This document shows positions 1 through 7,811 of a DNA stretch of 64,000 nucleotides, in pieces. The stretch's first letter is position 1, and every line of letters starts with the position of its first letter. A program made the position numbers and the translations under genes. The stretch is from DAIRDK01 sp035403225 (GTDB lineage: Bacteria; Bacteroidota; Bacteroidia; Bacteroidales; FEN-979): positions 1 through 64,000 of the forward strand of contig DAONET010000008.1 in assembly GCA_035403225.1 (NCBI GenBank), written 5' to 3'. Below the pieces are notes generated by a model. The model saw only the letters and a program-made list of their open reading frames with translations, ran no database searches and was not told the origin of the DNA.

Positions 1-30
1 ATTCTTTTCATAAAACTGCATATTGTTATG

Positions 31-38
31 CAAAGATA
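31..38 (-). promoter_or_regulatory. -7 promoter element of a gene left of the window
   Basis: Read on the minus strand this is TATCTTTG, an exact match to the Bacteroidota -7 consensus TAnnTTTG. It points leftward and lies beyond the groEL terminator, so it would start transcription of a gene outside the window. No -33 TTTG was checked convincingly here, so this is a motif match only. Confidence 0.4.
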
Positions 39-80
39 AAAAATAAAAAGAGGGTGTCCCACATTTGAGACACCCTCTTG
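36..80 (-). terminator. Rho-independent terminator of groES-groEL
   Basis: Perfect inverted repeat: arms at 48-58 and 69-79 (AAGAGGGTGTC and its complement) around a 10-base loop. On the minus strand the hairpin is followed by a T-rich tail (TTTTTATTTTTT). It lies about 20 bases after the groEL stop codon and is a classical intrinsic terminator. Confidence 0.9.
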
Positions 81-100
81 CATATGATGACAAATCAATG

Positions 101-1744
101 TTAGTACATATCACCCATTCCGCCCATTCCGGGGTTCATAGGGGGATAAGCAGGAGCTGATTTTTCTTCCTTATGGTTGGCGAGCACGCACTCGGTGGTT
201 AACAGCATACCGGCAATGGAAGCTGCATTTTCGAGAGCGACTCTGGCTACCTTGGTAGGATCGATAACGCCTGATTTGAACAGGTTTTCGTATTTTTCGG
301 TACGGGCATTGTATCCGTAATCATCTTTCCCTTCTTTCACTTTCTGCACCACAACCGAACCATCCAGTCCTGCGTTTTCGACAATCTGACGGAGAGGTTC
401 TTCCAGAGCGCGTTTTACAATAGCGATACCGGTGGTTTCGTCATCATTATCACCTTTCATCTTTTCAATGGCTTTGATGGCACGGATGTATCCGACACCG
501 CCGCCAGGGATAATACCTTCTTCGATGGCAGCACGGGTAGCATGCAGTGCATCGTCAAAACGGTCTTTCTTTTCTTTCATTTCGACTTCGCTGGCAGCGC
601 CTACATAAATAACGGCCACTCCGCCGGCCAGTTTAGCCAAACGTTCCTGCAGTTTTTCTCTGTCATAATCGGAAGTGGTGGAACCGATCTGTGCTTTGAT
701 CTGATTGACGCGTGCCTCGATGTTTCCTTTTTCGCCACGACCATTGATGATGGTGGTATTGTCTTTATCGATGGTGATTTTTTCAGCCTGTCCGAGGTAT
801 TCGAGGGTGGCATCTTCCAGTTTGTAGCCTTTTTCTTCAGAGATCACGGTACCACCGGTAAGGATGGCGATATCTTCCAGCATTTCTTTTCTGCGGTCGC
901 CAAATCCGGGAGCCTTAACGGCTGCCACTTTCAGCGTGCCCCTGATCTTGTTCACCACGAGGGTGGCCAACGCTTCACCTTCCACGTCTTCACTGATGAT
1001 GATCAGCGGACGACCGGTCTGCACAACCTTTTCCAGCACGGGCAGCAGGTCTTTCATCACGGAGACCTTCTTATCATAAATCAGGATATACGGCGATTCG
1101 TAAACCACTTCCATTTTATCGGTATCGGTTACGAAATACGGGGAGATATATCCACGGTCAAACTGCATCCCTTCAACAACCTTAACGGTAGTTTCAATAC
1201 CCTTGGCTTCTTCGATCGTGATGACACCTTCTTTCTTCACTTTTCCCATCGCTTCGGCGATCATCTTCCCAATGGTGTTATCATTATTGGCAGAAATGGA
1301 AGCAACCTGTTCGATCTTTTCCATGCTGTCGCCGACCTGTTCAGTCTGAGATCTCAGTGAGTTGATGATTTCCTGAACGGCTTTTTCGATACCGCGTTTC
1401 AGGTCCATCGGGTTGGCGCCTGCCGTAACGTTTTTCAGTCCGGTGGTGAAGATAGCCTGAGCCAATACCGTAGCAGTGGTGGTTCCGTCACCGGCCAGTT
1501 CGTTGGTTTTGGAAGCCACTTCCTTGACCATCTGGGCGCCCATGTTTTCAATGGGATCTTTCAGATCCACTTCCTTGGCAACGGTCACACCGTCCTTGGT
1601 AATCGTGGGAGCGCCATATGATTTTTCAATGATCACATTGCGTCCGGCAGGACCCAGCGTCACTTTTACTGCATTGGAGAGTTCATCCACTCCGGTTTTC
1701 AGAGCTTCTCTTGCTTTTATGTTAAACAAAATATCTTTTGCCAT
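101..1744 (-). CDS. groL: Chaperonin GroEL (60 kDa)
   Basis: ATP-driven folding chaperone that forms the double-ring GroEL cage in the cytoplasm and works with the GroES lid encoded just upstream. At 547 residues it has the normal length of the family. The N-terminal equatorial motifs are clear (VTLGPAGRNV, TKDGVTVAKE and the nucleotide-binding AGDGTTTATVLAQ near residue 86), as is EEGIIPGGGVGY in the second equatorial segment. The C-terminus ends in a short Gly/Met tail (GMGGMGDMY), shorter than the GGM repeats of proteobacterial GroEL. It follows groS after 49 bases, the usual two-gene operon. No CIRCE inverted repeat was seen, so HrcA control is not supported; the TGTCAG half-sites farther upstream are the best candidate for stress control. 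Confidence 0.98.
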   Translation of the reverse strand: MAKDILFNIKAREALKTGVDELSNAVKVTLGPAGRNVIIEKSYGAPTITKDGVTVAKEVDLKDPIENMGAQMVKEVASKTNELAGDGTTTATVLAQAIFTTGLKNVTAGANPMDLKRGIEKAVQEIINSLRSQTEQVGDSMEKIEQVASISANNDNTIGKMIAEAMGKVKKEGVITIEEAKGIETTVKVVEGMQFDRGYISPYFVTDTDKMEVVYESPYILIYDKKVSVMKDLLPVLEKVVQTGRPLIIISEDVEGEALATLVVNKIRGTLKVAAVKAPGFGDRRKEMLEDIAILTGGTVISEEKGYKLEDATLEYLGQAEKITIDKDNTTIINGRGEKGNIEARVNQIKAQIGSTTSDYDREKLQERLAKLAGGVAVIYVGAASEVEMKEKKDRFDDALHATRAAIEEGIIPGGGVGYIRAIKAIEKMKGDNDDETTGIAIVKRALEEPLRQIVENAGLDGSVVVQKVKEGKDDYGYNARTEKYENLFKSGVIDPTKVARVALENAASIAGMLLTTECVLANHKEEKSAPAYPPMNPGMGGMGDMY

Positions 1745-1793
1745 TGCTTTGATGTTTTAGGTTTATTCCTGTTACTTATTTTTGGTTACCGCA

Positions 1794-2072
1794 TTATATC
1801 ACTGCGACGATATCAGATTCACGCATGATAAGGTAGGTATTGCCGTCGATATTGATCTCTGTTCCTGCATATTTCCCGTAAAGAACTTCTTCGCCTACTT
1901 TCACGGTCATCGGTTCATCTTTCTTGCCGGGACCAACAGCTACAACAGTTCCTTTTTGTGGTTTTTCTTTTGCGGTATCGGGGATAATGATTCCGCTGGG
2001 AGTCTTTTCTTCCGCCTGGGCCGGTTCAATTAAAACTCTGTCAGCCAGAGGCCTAATCTTTACTTTTGTCAT
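1794..2072 (-). CDS. groS: Co-chaperonin GroES (10 kDa)
   Basis: Heptameric lid of the GroEL cage. The 92-residue protein shows the family landmarks: KIRPLADRVLIEP at the N-terminus, the mobile-loop region EEKTPSGIIIPDTAKEKPQ, and the C-terminal GTEINIDGNTYLIMRESDIVAVI, which is the standard ending. First gene of the groES-groEL operon. The upstream interval to secG has no exact TAnnTTTG element, unlike most units here, but carries a hairpin with three TGTCAG/CTGACA half-sites about 140-165 bases upstream of the start, so expression may depend on another sigma factor, a repressor, or readthrough from secG (inference). Confidence 0.98.
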   Translation of the reverse strand: MTKVKIRPLADRVLIEPAQAEEKTPSGIIIPDTAKEKPQKGTVVAVGPGKKDEPMTVKVGEEVLYGKYAGTEINIDGNTYLIMRESDIVAVI

Positions 2073-2203
2073 TTTTATACTATTTTGAGTTAAACATTAA
2101 GAATGATTTTCATGAATTCTTTCTGTCTACCTGTCATATTCCGTGCCATTGTGGCAAATCGTCCTTTTTCAAGACAATTTTTCCGTCTTTCACCCGGAAT
2201 AAA

Positions 2204-2241
2204 AAAAAATGTCAGAACGTACTGACATTCTGACATTTTTT
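2204..2241 (-). terminator. secG terminator hairpin with TGTCAG repeats
   Basis: Perfect 13-bp arms (AAAAATGTCAGAA at 2205-2217 and its complement at 2228-2240) around a 10-base loop; A-tract on one side and T-tract on the other, so it could work in both directions. It begins 19 bases after the secG stop, the right place for a terminator. The loop holds a further CTGACA copy, giving TGTCAG, CTGACA, CTGACA within 26 bases; this repetition is not needed for a terminator and could be an operator for groES. Confidence 0.65.
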
Positions 2242-2258
2242 CTGATAAGTGATACCGC

Positions 2259-2594
2259 TTATTTCTTTTGTGTGGGAGGAGCCTGGAAATCATTGATCGG
2301 CTGGGTCTTTGACTCATCGATCTGTTTCTGGATCTCACTCTGTTGTGTCTGGACTTCTCCCCGGTTCTTCGGAATAACAAAGATGGAAAAAAGACTGAGC
2401 ACCAGCAGGATCACTGCCAGCGTCCAGGTTGTTTTTTCAAGAAAATCAGCCGTTTTCCTAACGCCCATGTATTGGTTTTGGGAGGAAAAATTGGATGCGA
2501 GTCCGCCACCTTTGGAGTTCTGTACTAATACGACAAGGACCAGCAAAATGCAGGCGATCAGGATCAAAACAGATATAAAAATATATAATCCCAT
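2259..2594 (-). CDS. secG: Preprotein translocase subunit SecG
   Basis: Small inner-membrane subunit of the SecYEG channel that stimulates export of unfolded proteins. Two hydrophobic helices are visible: residues about 2-24 (IFISVLILIACILLVLVVLV) and about 57-76. Between them lies the SecG hallmark loop VQNSKGGGLASNFSSQNQYMGVRKTADFLEK. The C-terminal tail (residues 80-111) is polar, Gln/Pro-rich and poorly conserved in this phylum. The 111-residue length is normal for Bacteroidota. It follows the TPR-like gene by 12 bases, so it is cotranscribed with the lptE group upstream. Confidence 0.95.
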   Translation of the reverse strand: MGLYIFISVLILIACILLVLVVLVQNSKGGGLASNFSSQNQYMGVRKTADFLEKTTWTLAVILLVLSLFSIFVIPKNRGEVQTQQSEIQKQIDESKTQPINDFQAPPTQKK

Positions 2595-2606
2595 GGCTTA
2601 TTTTTA

Positions 2607-3494
2607 TTATAACTTGATTTTTTCAATTTGGGATGCAAAGTAACGACTTTTTTCCGGAAATAGCAAACTCAATTTCTCATATATCTTGATGGCCTTGGTG
2701 ATATTACCCTGACGGGCATACAAACGGGCCAGCGTTTCGGTCACGATCTCTTCCTCATCAATGCTACTGCGGATAGCCGATTCCGATGGATTGAAGAAGG
2801 TCGTTTTCGGCGGTGAGATCCGGGGTTCTTCGGCGATGAATTTCTCGATGAGTTCCTGTTTTGAAAGGATTGTTTTGGTGAGGGGAGGCTCTTTTTCGGG
2901 GACCTCTGTCGTGGAAGTAGCCGGCGCAACCGGTTTTCCTTTCTTTTCCTGTTCTATCTCGGCCAACCGTTTATGCACGATAGCCAGCAGTTGTTCCCGG
3001 AGTTCGGATTTTGAGGCAGGAATTACTTCAGCCACCGGCGCCGGAATGGGTTCGGGGACTTCCTGGGTCGTTGCCGGGGCCTGTTCTTCCGAAGTGATCT
3101 CTGCGATCGGGGCGGCTGTAATTTCATCGGCAACGGAATCCGTCGATTCTGCAACCTCGCTGATAACAGGCTCCGGCTGTATCACCGGGATTTCTTCTTT
3201 TACCGGCTCAGGGGATGGCGACGGAGCGGTTATCTCTTCGGCCACCCGCACCTCGCTTTGACGTGCCTGATCCATCAGACGCTTCAGAATCCGTCGATCC
3301 GACGCATAGATGGCTGCCTTCTTCAGTTGGGACGGGTATTGAGGATGGTTCTCCCTGAACAGGTTCAGGGCATAAAGAATCTCAGCTCCCGTGAACCAGG
3401 GAGCCTGTTTCAACACCTCTTCCAGCCCTTTCAGGCTCTCTTCCGAGAGAGAAGCCGGGTTCTTCTGAAGACTGAGATATTGCGCAGCATCCAT
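2607..3494 (-). CDS. TPR-like protein with acidic Pro-rich linker
   Basis: Not assigned a function. Three parts are visible in 295 residues: an N-terminal helical region (1-85), a low-complexity linker rich in Pro, Glu, Ala and Val (about 90-200), and a conserved-looking C-terminal part (about 210-295) that contains LIEKFIAEEPRISPPK followed by a single tetratricopeptide-like helical pair (ETLARLYARQGNITKAIKIYEKLSLLFPEK). No signal peptide or membrane segment, so it is probably cytoplasmic. It sits between lptE and secG on the same strand, a gene order common in Bacteroidota, which hints at an envelope-linked role; this is inference from context only. The linker makes the length variable among relatives. 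Confidence 0.75.
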   Translation of the reverse strand: MDAAQYLSLQKNPASLSEESLKGLEEVLKQAPWFTGAEILYALNLFRENHPQYPSQLKKAAIYASDRRILKRLMDQARQSEVRVAEEITAPSPSPEPVKEEIPVIQPEPVISEVAESTDSVADEITAAPIAEITSEEQAPATTQEVPEPIPAPVAEVIPASKSELREQLLAIVHKRLAEIEQEKKGKPVAPATSTTEVPEKEPPLTKTILSKQELIEKFIAEEPRISPPKTTFFNPSESAIRSSIDEEEIVTETLARLYARQGNITKAIKIYEKLSLLFPEKSRYFASQIEKIKL

Positions 3495-3522
3495 ATTCTG
3501 CGATATTATTACGGGGTCACTC

Positions 3523-4029
3523 CTACCAGTTGACTACCGATTTGTTAAATATATCTTCCACCAACTGCTTGTTGATCTCTTCTATCAACGTTGCCTGGAC
3601 CGCATTCAGCGATTGTGAACTGGGATAATCCTGGTAACGGGTGAAGGTGGTTTCGTAGTTCTGTTTTTCATCCTTCCGGTTGGTAAATTTTACCGCAACG
3701 GTGATGGTCATCCTGTTCATGGCGGCTGTTTCGTTCCCCTGAATGGCAATGGGCTTCCCGGCTTCATACCCGGTGATCGTACCCTCCAGAACCAGGTCCC
3801 CGCTGTGTTCGGTCAACGCCAGACTGGTTTGTGAGGTAAAATAATCGCGTAACGCTTCTGTCAGGTCTCTGCTCAACGTGGGTACGACCAAAGGAGCTTT
3901 ATTCTGAAAATAATCGATGGTAATGGTTTTCACATCGGGAGAAATGGAAACACCGGTAAAGGAGTAGTTGACCCTGCAGGAAGAAAGGGTCAGGAGAAAA
4001 ACTAAAATCAATGCAACGTTGGTTTTCAT
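3523..4029 (-). CDS. lptE: LptE-like LPS assembly lipoprotein
   Basis: Outer-membrane lipoprotein expected to act as the plug of LptD in delivery of lipopolysaccharide to the cell surface. The 168-residue protein starts with a lipoprotein signal (LVFLLTLSSC, lipid-modified Cys18). The mature part has the Bacteroidota LptE pattern: SFTGVSISPDVKTITIDYF, then LSRDLTEALRDYF, the GTITGYE strand and a C-terminal amphipathic helix (LIEEINKQLVEDIFNKSVVNW). It starts 6 bases after the stop of the sigma-54-type regulator, so they form one operon. LptD is not in the window. Confidence 0.85.
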   Translation of the reverse strand: MKTNVALILVFLLTLSSCRVNYSFTGVSISPDVKTITIDYFQNKAPLVVPTLSRDLTEALRDYFTSQTSLALTEHSGDLVLEGTITGYEAGKPIAIQGNETAAMNRMTITVAVKFTNRKDEKQNYETTFTRYQDYPSSQSLNAVQATLIEEINKQLVEDIFNKSVVNW

Positions 4030-4035
4030 ATCGTC

Positions 4036-5256
4036 CTATTCCAGGTTATATTCCTTGATCTTCCGGTACAGCGTCCGTTCCGAGATGCCCAGTTCTTTCG
4101 CCGCATCCTTTCGTTTTCCGTCATGTTTCTTCAGCGCCATTTTGATGAATTCGATCTCTTTCTTCTCCAGCGAAAAGGTTTCATGCACCTCTTCGGGCTC
4201 CTGAACCGGCTCGGAAATATTTTTGTCTGCAGGCTGAAGGATGATCTGTGACGAAGCTCCCGGCTGGATATTCTGATCTTTGTATAGCCGTTGGACTACC
4301 TGGTTGTTTTCTATCTGCGATGAATCCACATGACCATTCTCCATCAGGTCCATCACGATCTTCTTCAGGTCGTTCATGTCGCGCTTCATATCGAACAGCA
4401 CCTTGTACAGCAACTCTCTTTCGCTGATTCTGGAGGCCTCATCCCCTTTATACAACACCGGGAGATCGCTTACCATGCCTTGTGGCAGGTATTTCATCAT
4501 GGTGGCATAGGTAACTTCCCGGTCCTGTTCAATGATGGATATCTGCTCGGTGAGGTTTTTCAACTGGCGGATGTTGCCCGGCCAACGATAGCTTGTCAAC
4601 AGGTTCTGCGCCTGTTCATCCAGGTGAATGGGCGGCATATGATATTTTTCAGCCGAATCTGAAGCAAATTTTCTGAAAAGAAGAAAAATATCTTCCTTTC
4701 GATCACGCAATGCCGGAACGTTAATGGGGACAGTGGAGAGCCGGTAATAGAGGTCCTGCCTGAATTTTCCGTTGTTGACAGACTGAAGAAGCTCGATATT
4801 GGTGGCAGCCACCACCCTGACATTGGTCTTCAGCACCTTGGATGAACCGACGCGCATGAACTCTCCCGATTCCAGCACCCGTAACAACCTGACCTGGGTG
4901 GCAATGGGCAATTCAGCTACCTCGTCGAGGAAAATGGTGCCTCCGTCAACGACTTCGAAATATCCTTTCCGCGCTTCATGAGCGCCGGTGAACGATCCTT
5001 TTTCGTGGCCGAATAATTCCGAATCAATGGTCCCTTCAGGAATGGCGCCGCAGTTCACGGCAATATAAGGCCCATGTTTCCGGGCACTGAGCTGGTGAAT
5101 GATCTTCGGAAAAAACTCCTTTCCGGTCCCCGACTCCCCCGTAACCAGTACGGTGATATCGGTAGCCGCCACCTGACGCGCGATGTCCAAAGCACGGTCA
5201 AGCAACGGGGAATTCCCGATGATCCCAAAACGCTGTTTTATTGATAGAATATCCAT
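4036..5256 (-). CDS. Sigma-54-type AAA+ transcriptional activator
   Basis: Bacterial enhancer-binding protein of the NtrC class without a receiver domain. The AAA+ domain starts almost at the N-terminus: Walker A GESGTGKE (near residue 40), the sigma-54 contact loop as GSFTGA instead of the usual GAFTGA, Walker B GGTIFLDEVAELP and the sensor region RWPGNIRQLKNL. A variable linker (about 245-360) leads to a Fis-type helix-turn-helix at the C-terminus (RKDAAKELGISERTLYRKIKEYNLE). With no phospho-acceptor domain it must be controlled by another input or by expression. It lies 38 bases after pheT and just before lptE. An exact -7 element ends only about 8 bases before the ATG, suggesting a nearly leaderless transcript. 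Confidence 0.9.
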   Translation of the reverse strand: MDILSIKQRFGIIGNSPLLDRALDIARQVAATDITVLVTGESGTGKEFFPKIIHQLSARKHGPYIAVNCGAIPEGTIDSELFGHEKGSFTGAHEARKGYFEVVDGGTIFLDEVAELPIATQVRLLRVLESGEFMRVGSSKVLKTNVRVVAATNIELLQSVNNGKFRQDLYYRLSTVPINVPALRDRKEDIFLLFRKFASDSAEKYHMPPIHLDEQAQNLLTSYRWPGNIRQLKNLTEQISIIEQDREVTYATMMKYLPQGMVSDLPVLYKGDEASRISERELLYKVLFDMKRDMNDLKKIVMDLMENGHVDSSQIENNQVVQRLYKDQNIQPGASSQIILQPADKNISEPVQEPEEVHETFSLEKKEIEFIKMALKKHDGKRKDAAKELGISERTLYRKIKEYNLE

Positions 5257-5263
5257 CCTGCTA

Positions 5264-5271
5264 CAAAAGTA
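5264..5271 (-). promoter_or_regulatory. -7 element before the sigma-54-type regulator
   Basis: Reads TACTTTTG on the minus strand, an exact TAnnTTTG match, only 8 bases upstream of the ATG. The predicted transcript start falls within a few bases of the start codon. No clear -33 TTTG at the usual distance, so it may be accidental or give a leaderless mRNA. Confidence 0.4.
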
Positions 5272-5294
5272 ATCAGATATTGAACATGCTACTC

Positions 5295-7766
5295 TTATCT
5301 GATCGTTGCCTGCAACTTTTGTTCGTATGCCTTGATCAGTTTCTGCATCACCCGGTCGATCTCTCCATCGGTGAGCGTTTTCTCTTCATCCAGCAAGATA
5401 AAGTTAACGGCATATGATTTCTTGCCGGCGGCGATTTTCTCCCCTTCATAAACGTCGAAAAGGCCGACCTTTTTCAGCAACCTCTTTTCCGTCGAAAAAG
5501 CCAGCGATTCAATCTCTGCAAAGCCGACAGAAGAATCCACCAACAATGCCAGATCACGGCGTACTTCCGGGAACCTGGGTAATTCGGAGAAATGAATAGC
5601 GCTCTTTCCGGCCAACTCGGTTAATAAATCCCAGTTTATATCGGCATACATGACATCCTGACGGCAATCGAATCGTTTCAATAAACGCCGGTCAACCAAT
5701 CCCACTAATGCTAACAGATCGTTGCCCGACTTGAAGGAAAGACCGGTAAGATGCATCGAAGAATAGGGACTGATCTGAAGTTGAGCAGGGGAAATATTCA
5801 GCCTTGTCAGTAAAGCATAAAAGTGCCCCTTCATCTCGAAGAAATCGGTTTCCCTGGATGGTGAATTCCAGTTCTCCTCACTCTTTTTCCCCGTCATGGC
5901 TAATGCCAGCCTGAATTCTTCATGATATCCGGTAACAGGATCTTTCCCGTTCTTTTCGTCCGATAATGAGTAAACGGTTCCGAATTCATAGGACTTCAGA
6001 TCAACCGTCTTCCGGTTCTGATTATATACCATTGTCTCCAGCGCGCCAAACAATAGTGTCTGGCGTAGTGAATCCAGTTCACGGCTGAGAGGATTGAGCA
6101 TCCTGACCAGTTTTTCCGTTTTGTATTCTTCATCACCTTCGTACCAGGCCGAGGGAGTGAGAGAATTGTTCATGGTTTCATAAAAACCGGCAGAACTAAG
6201 ATATTCCGAGACGGTGTTCCGTATTTTTTCTTTATCGGGTTTGGGGGAAACATTCACCGAAGTCCGCACCTGCAACGGGATCTCGATGTTGTTATAGCCG
6301 TAAACGCGAAGTACTTCTTCGATGACGTCTGCTTCGCGCGTGACATCAGCCTTGAATCCCGGAACCGACAAGGTGACACCGGAAGCATCTTTTTCCTTGA
6401 TTTCGAGGCCAAGATCGGACAATATCGACATGGCTACTTCCGGGCAGATCGACTTCCCTGCCATCCGGTTGAGATGTTCAAAGTTCAGTTTGACCAACGG
6501 CCGTTGAATGGGAGTTGGGTAAACATCCACGATATCCGATGAGATCTTTCCGTCTGCCAGTTCTTGAATCATCAGGGCTGCTCTTTTCAGGGCATACAGC
6601 GTGATCTCATAATTTGCGCCCCGCTCGAACCGGAACGACGAGTCTGTTTGAAGACCATGATGCTTGGCGGTCTTTCGTACCGTCCGTGGATTGAAATAAG
6701 CGCTTTCTATAAAGAGATCGCGGGTCTGCATGGTCACTCCCGATCCGATCCCGCCAAAAACACCGGCAATACAAAGTGGTTCCGATGTGCTGCATATCAT
6801 CAGATCATTGGCTGTCAGTTTACGTTCCACATCATCCAGCGTAACGAACCTGGTTCCTTCCGGATATTTTCTGACAATAATCTGATCCCCGGTAATTTTA
6901 TCGGCATCAAAAGCATGTAATGGTTGTCCCAGCTCCATCATGATGTAATTGGTTACATCCACGATGTTGTTGATTGGGCGCATACCGATAGCCTGTAACC
7001 GTTGTTTCAGCCATTCGGGTGATTCCCTGACAGTTACGCCGGTGATGGTAATTCCGGAATACCTGGGACAGGCTTCCGGATCTTCAACGGAAACAGCAAT
7101 GGAATGGCCTTCCGTATCCCGGCCGAAAGCCGAGACATCGGGTAATTTCATTTCATAACGGGATCCGCCTTCCACTTTTTCTTTTCCGAAATTATTCAGT
7201 ACGGCTGCCAGGTCACGGGCCACACCCGAATGGCTGGTCGCATCGCTCCGGTTAGGAGTAAGTCCGATTTCGAAAATGTAATCGGTGGCAACGTGGAAAT
7301 ACTTCGATCCCTGGGTACCCGGAACAGCCGATGGATCCAGGACCATGATTCCGTCATGCGAAGCGCCCAATCCAAGTTCGTCTTCCGCACAAATCATTCC
7401 TTCGGACACTTCTCCGCGGATCTTGGAACGTTGTATGGTGACTTCTTTATCACCCAGTGTCAGGGTTGTCCCGATGGTCGCCAGGGCCACTTTCTGTCCC
7501 GCCGCAACGTTAGCAGCGCCACAAACCACTTTCAGCGGTTCTCCGGCGCCAATGTTCACCGTCGTAAGGCTCAGGTGGTCGCTGTTGGGATGTTTAACGC
7601 AGGTCAGCACTTCGCCGATCACAACTCCGTCAAGGCCTCCCTTGACCGATTGCCATTTCTCAAGCCCTTCTACTTCGAGTCCGCACCCTGTGAGGTATTC
7701 AGCGACCCGTTCGGGGGTCATATCCAGGGTTATATATTCTTTCAGCCAGTTATATGAGATCTTCAT
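5295..7766 (-). CDS. pheT: Phenylalanine-tRNA ligase beta subunit
   Basis: Beta chain of the (alpha-beta)2 synthetase that charges tRNA-Phe; the beta chain carries tRNA binding and editing. At 823 residues it is full length. In order: N-terminal tRNA-binding OB domain (about 40-150; VVIGEVLTCVKHPNSDHL and VCGAANVAAGQKVALA), the B3/B4 editing region (ARDLAAVLN ... GMRPINNIVDVTNYIMMELGQPLHAFDADK), the B5 DNA-binding-like domain (about 400-470), the catalytic-like core (YGYNNIEIP, MLNPLSRELDSLRQTLL) and the C-terminal ferredoxin-fold anticodon-binding domain (FPEVRRDLALLVDSSVGFAEI to the end). The alpha subunit gene pheS is not adjacent, as is common in this phylum. Confidence 0.97.
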   Translation of the reverse strand: MKISYNWLKEYITLDMTPERVAEYLTGCGLEVEGLEKWQSVKGGLDGVVIGEVLTCVKHPNSDHLSLTTVNIGAGEPLKVVCGAANVAAGQKVALATIGTTLTLGDKEVTIQRSKIRGEVSEGMICAEDELGLGASHDGIMVLDPSAVPGTQGSKYFHVATDYIFEIGLTPNRSDATSHSGVARDLAAVLNNFGKEKVEGGSRYEMKLPDVSAFGRDTEGHSIAVSVEDPEACPRYSGITITGVTVRESPEWLKQRLQAIGMRPINNIVDVTNYIMMELGQPLHAFDADKITGDQIIVRKYPEGTRFVTLDDVERKLTANDLMICSTSEPLCIAGVFGGIGSGVTMQTRDLFIESAYFNPRTVRKTAKHHGLQTDSSFRFERGANYEITLYALKRAALMIQELADGKISSDIVDVYPTPIQRPLVKLNFEHLNRMAGKSICPEVAMSILSDLGLEIKEKDASGVTLSVPGFKADVTREADVIEEVLRVYGYNNIEIPLQVRTSVNVSPKPDKEKIRNTVSEYLSSAGFYETMNNSLTPSAWYEGDEEYKTEKLVRMLNPLSRELDSLRQTLLFGALETMVYNQNRKTVDLKSYEFGTVYSLSDEKNGKDPVTGYHEEFRLALAMTGKKSEENWNSPSRETDFFEMKGHFYALLTRLNISPAQLQISPYSSMHLTGLSFKSGNDLLALVGLVDRRLLKRFDCRQDVMYADINWDLLTELAGKSAIHFSELPRFPEVRRDLALLVDSSVGFAEIESLAFSTEKRLLKKVGLFDVYEGEKIAAGKKSYAVNFILLDEEKTLTDGEIDRVMQKLIKAYEQKLQATIR

Positions 7767-7785
7767 GATCTTAAATTTAAGGGTG

Positions 7786-7793
7786 CAAAATTA
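7786..7793 (-). promoter_or_regulatory. -7 element of the pheT operon
   Basis: Reads TAATTTTG on the minus strand (exact TAnnTTTG), 20 bases before the pheT ATG, placing the transcript start about 13 bases upstream of it. It follows the recG stop, giving pheT and the regulator-lptE-secG series their own start. Confidence 0.6.
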
Positions 7794-7811
7794 CTCATTA
7801 AATGCTTCAGG

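Noticed and set aside
542..1360. Long plus-strand reading frame across groEL
   Set aside because: It is opposite to groEL and has a Phe/His-rich composition with no domain; a shadow of the real gene.
1745..2260. CIRCE (HrcA) operator near groES-groEL
   Set aside because: The TTAGCACTC/GAGTGCTAA inverted repeat is not present in this interval.
2090..2380. A 96-residue minus-strand reading frame between secG and groES
   Set aside because: It overlaps secG in another frame, runs through the terminator hairpin and has no recognisable domain; composition is that of a chance frame.
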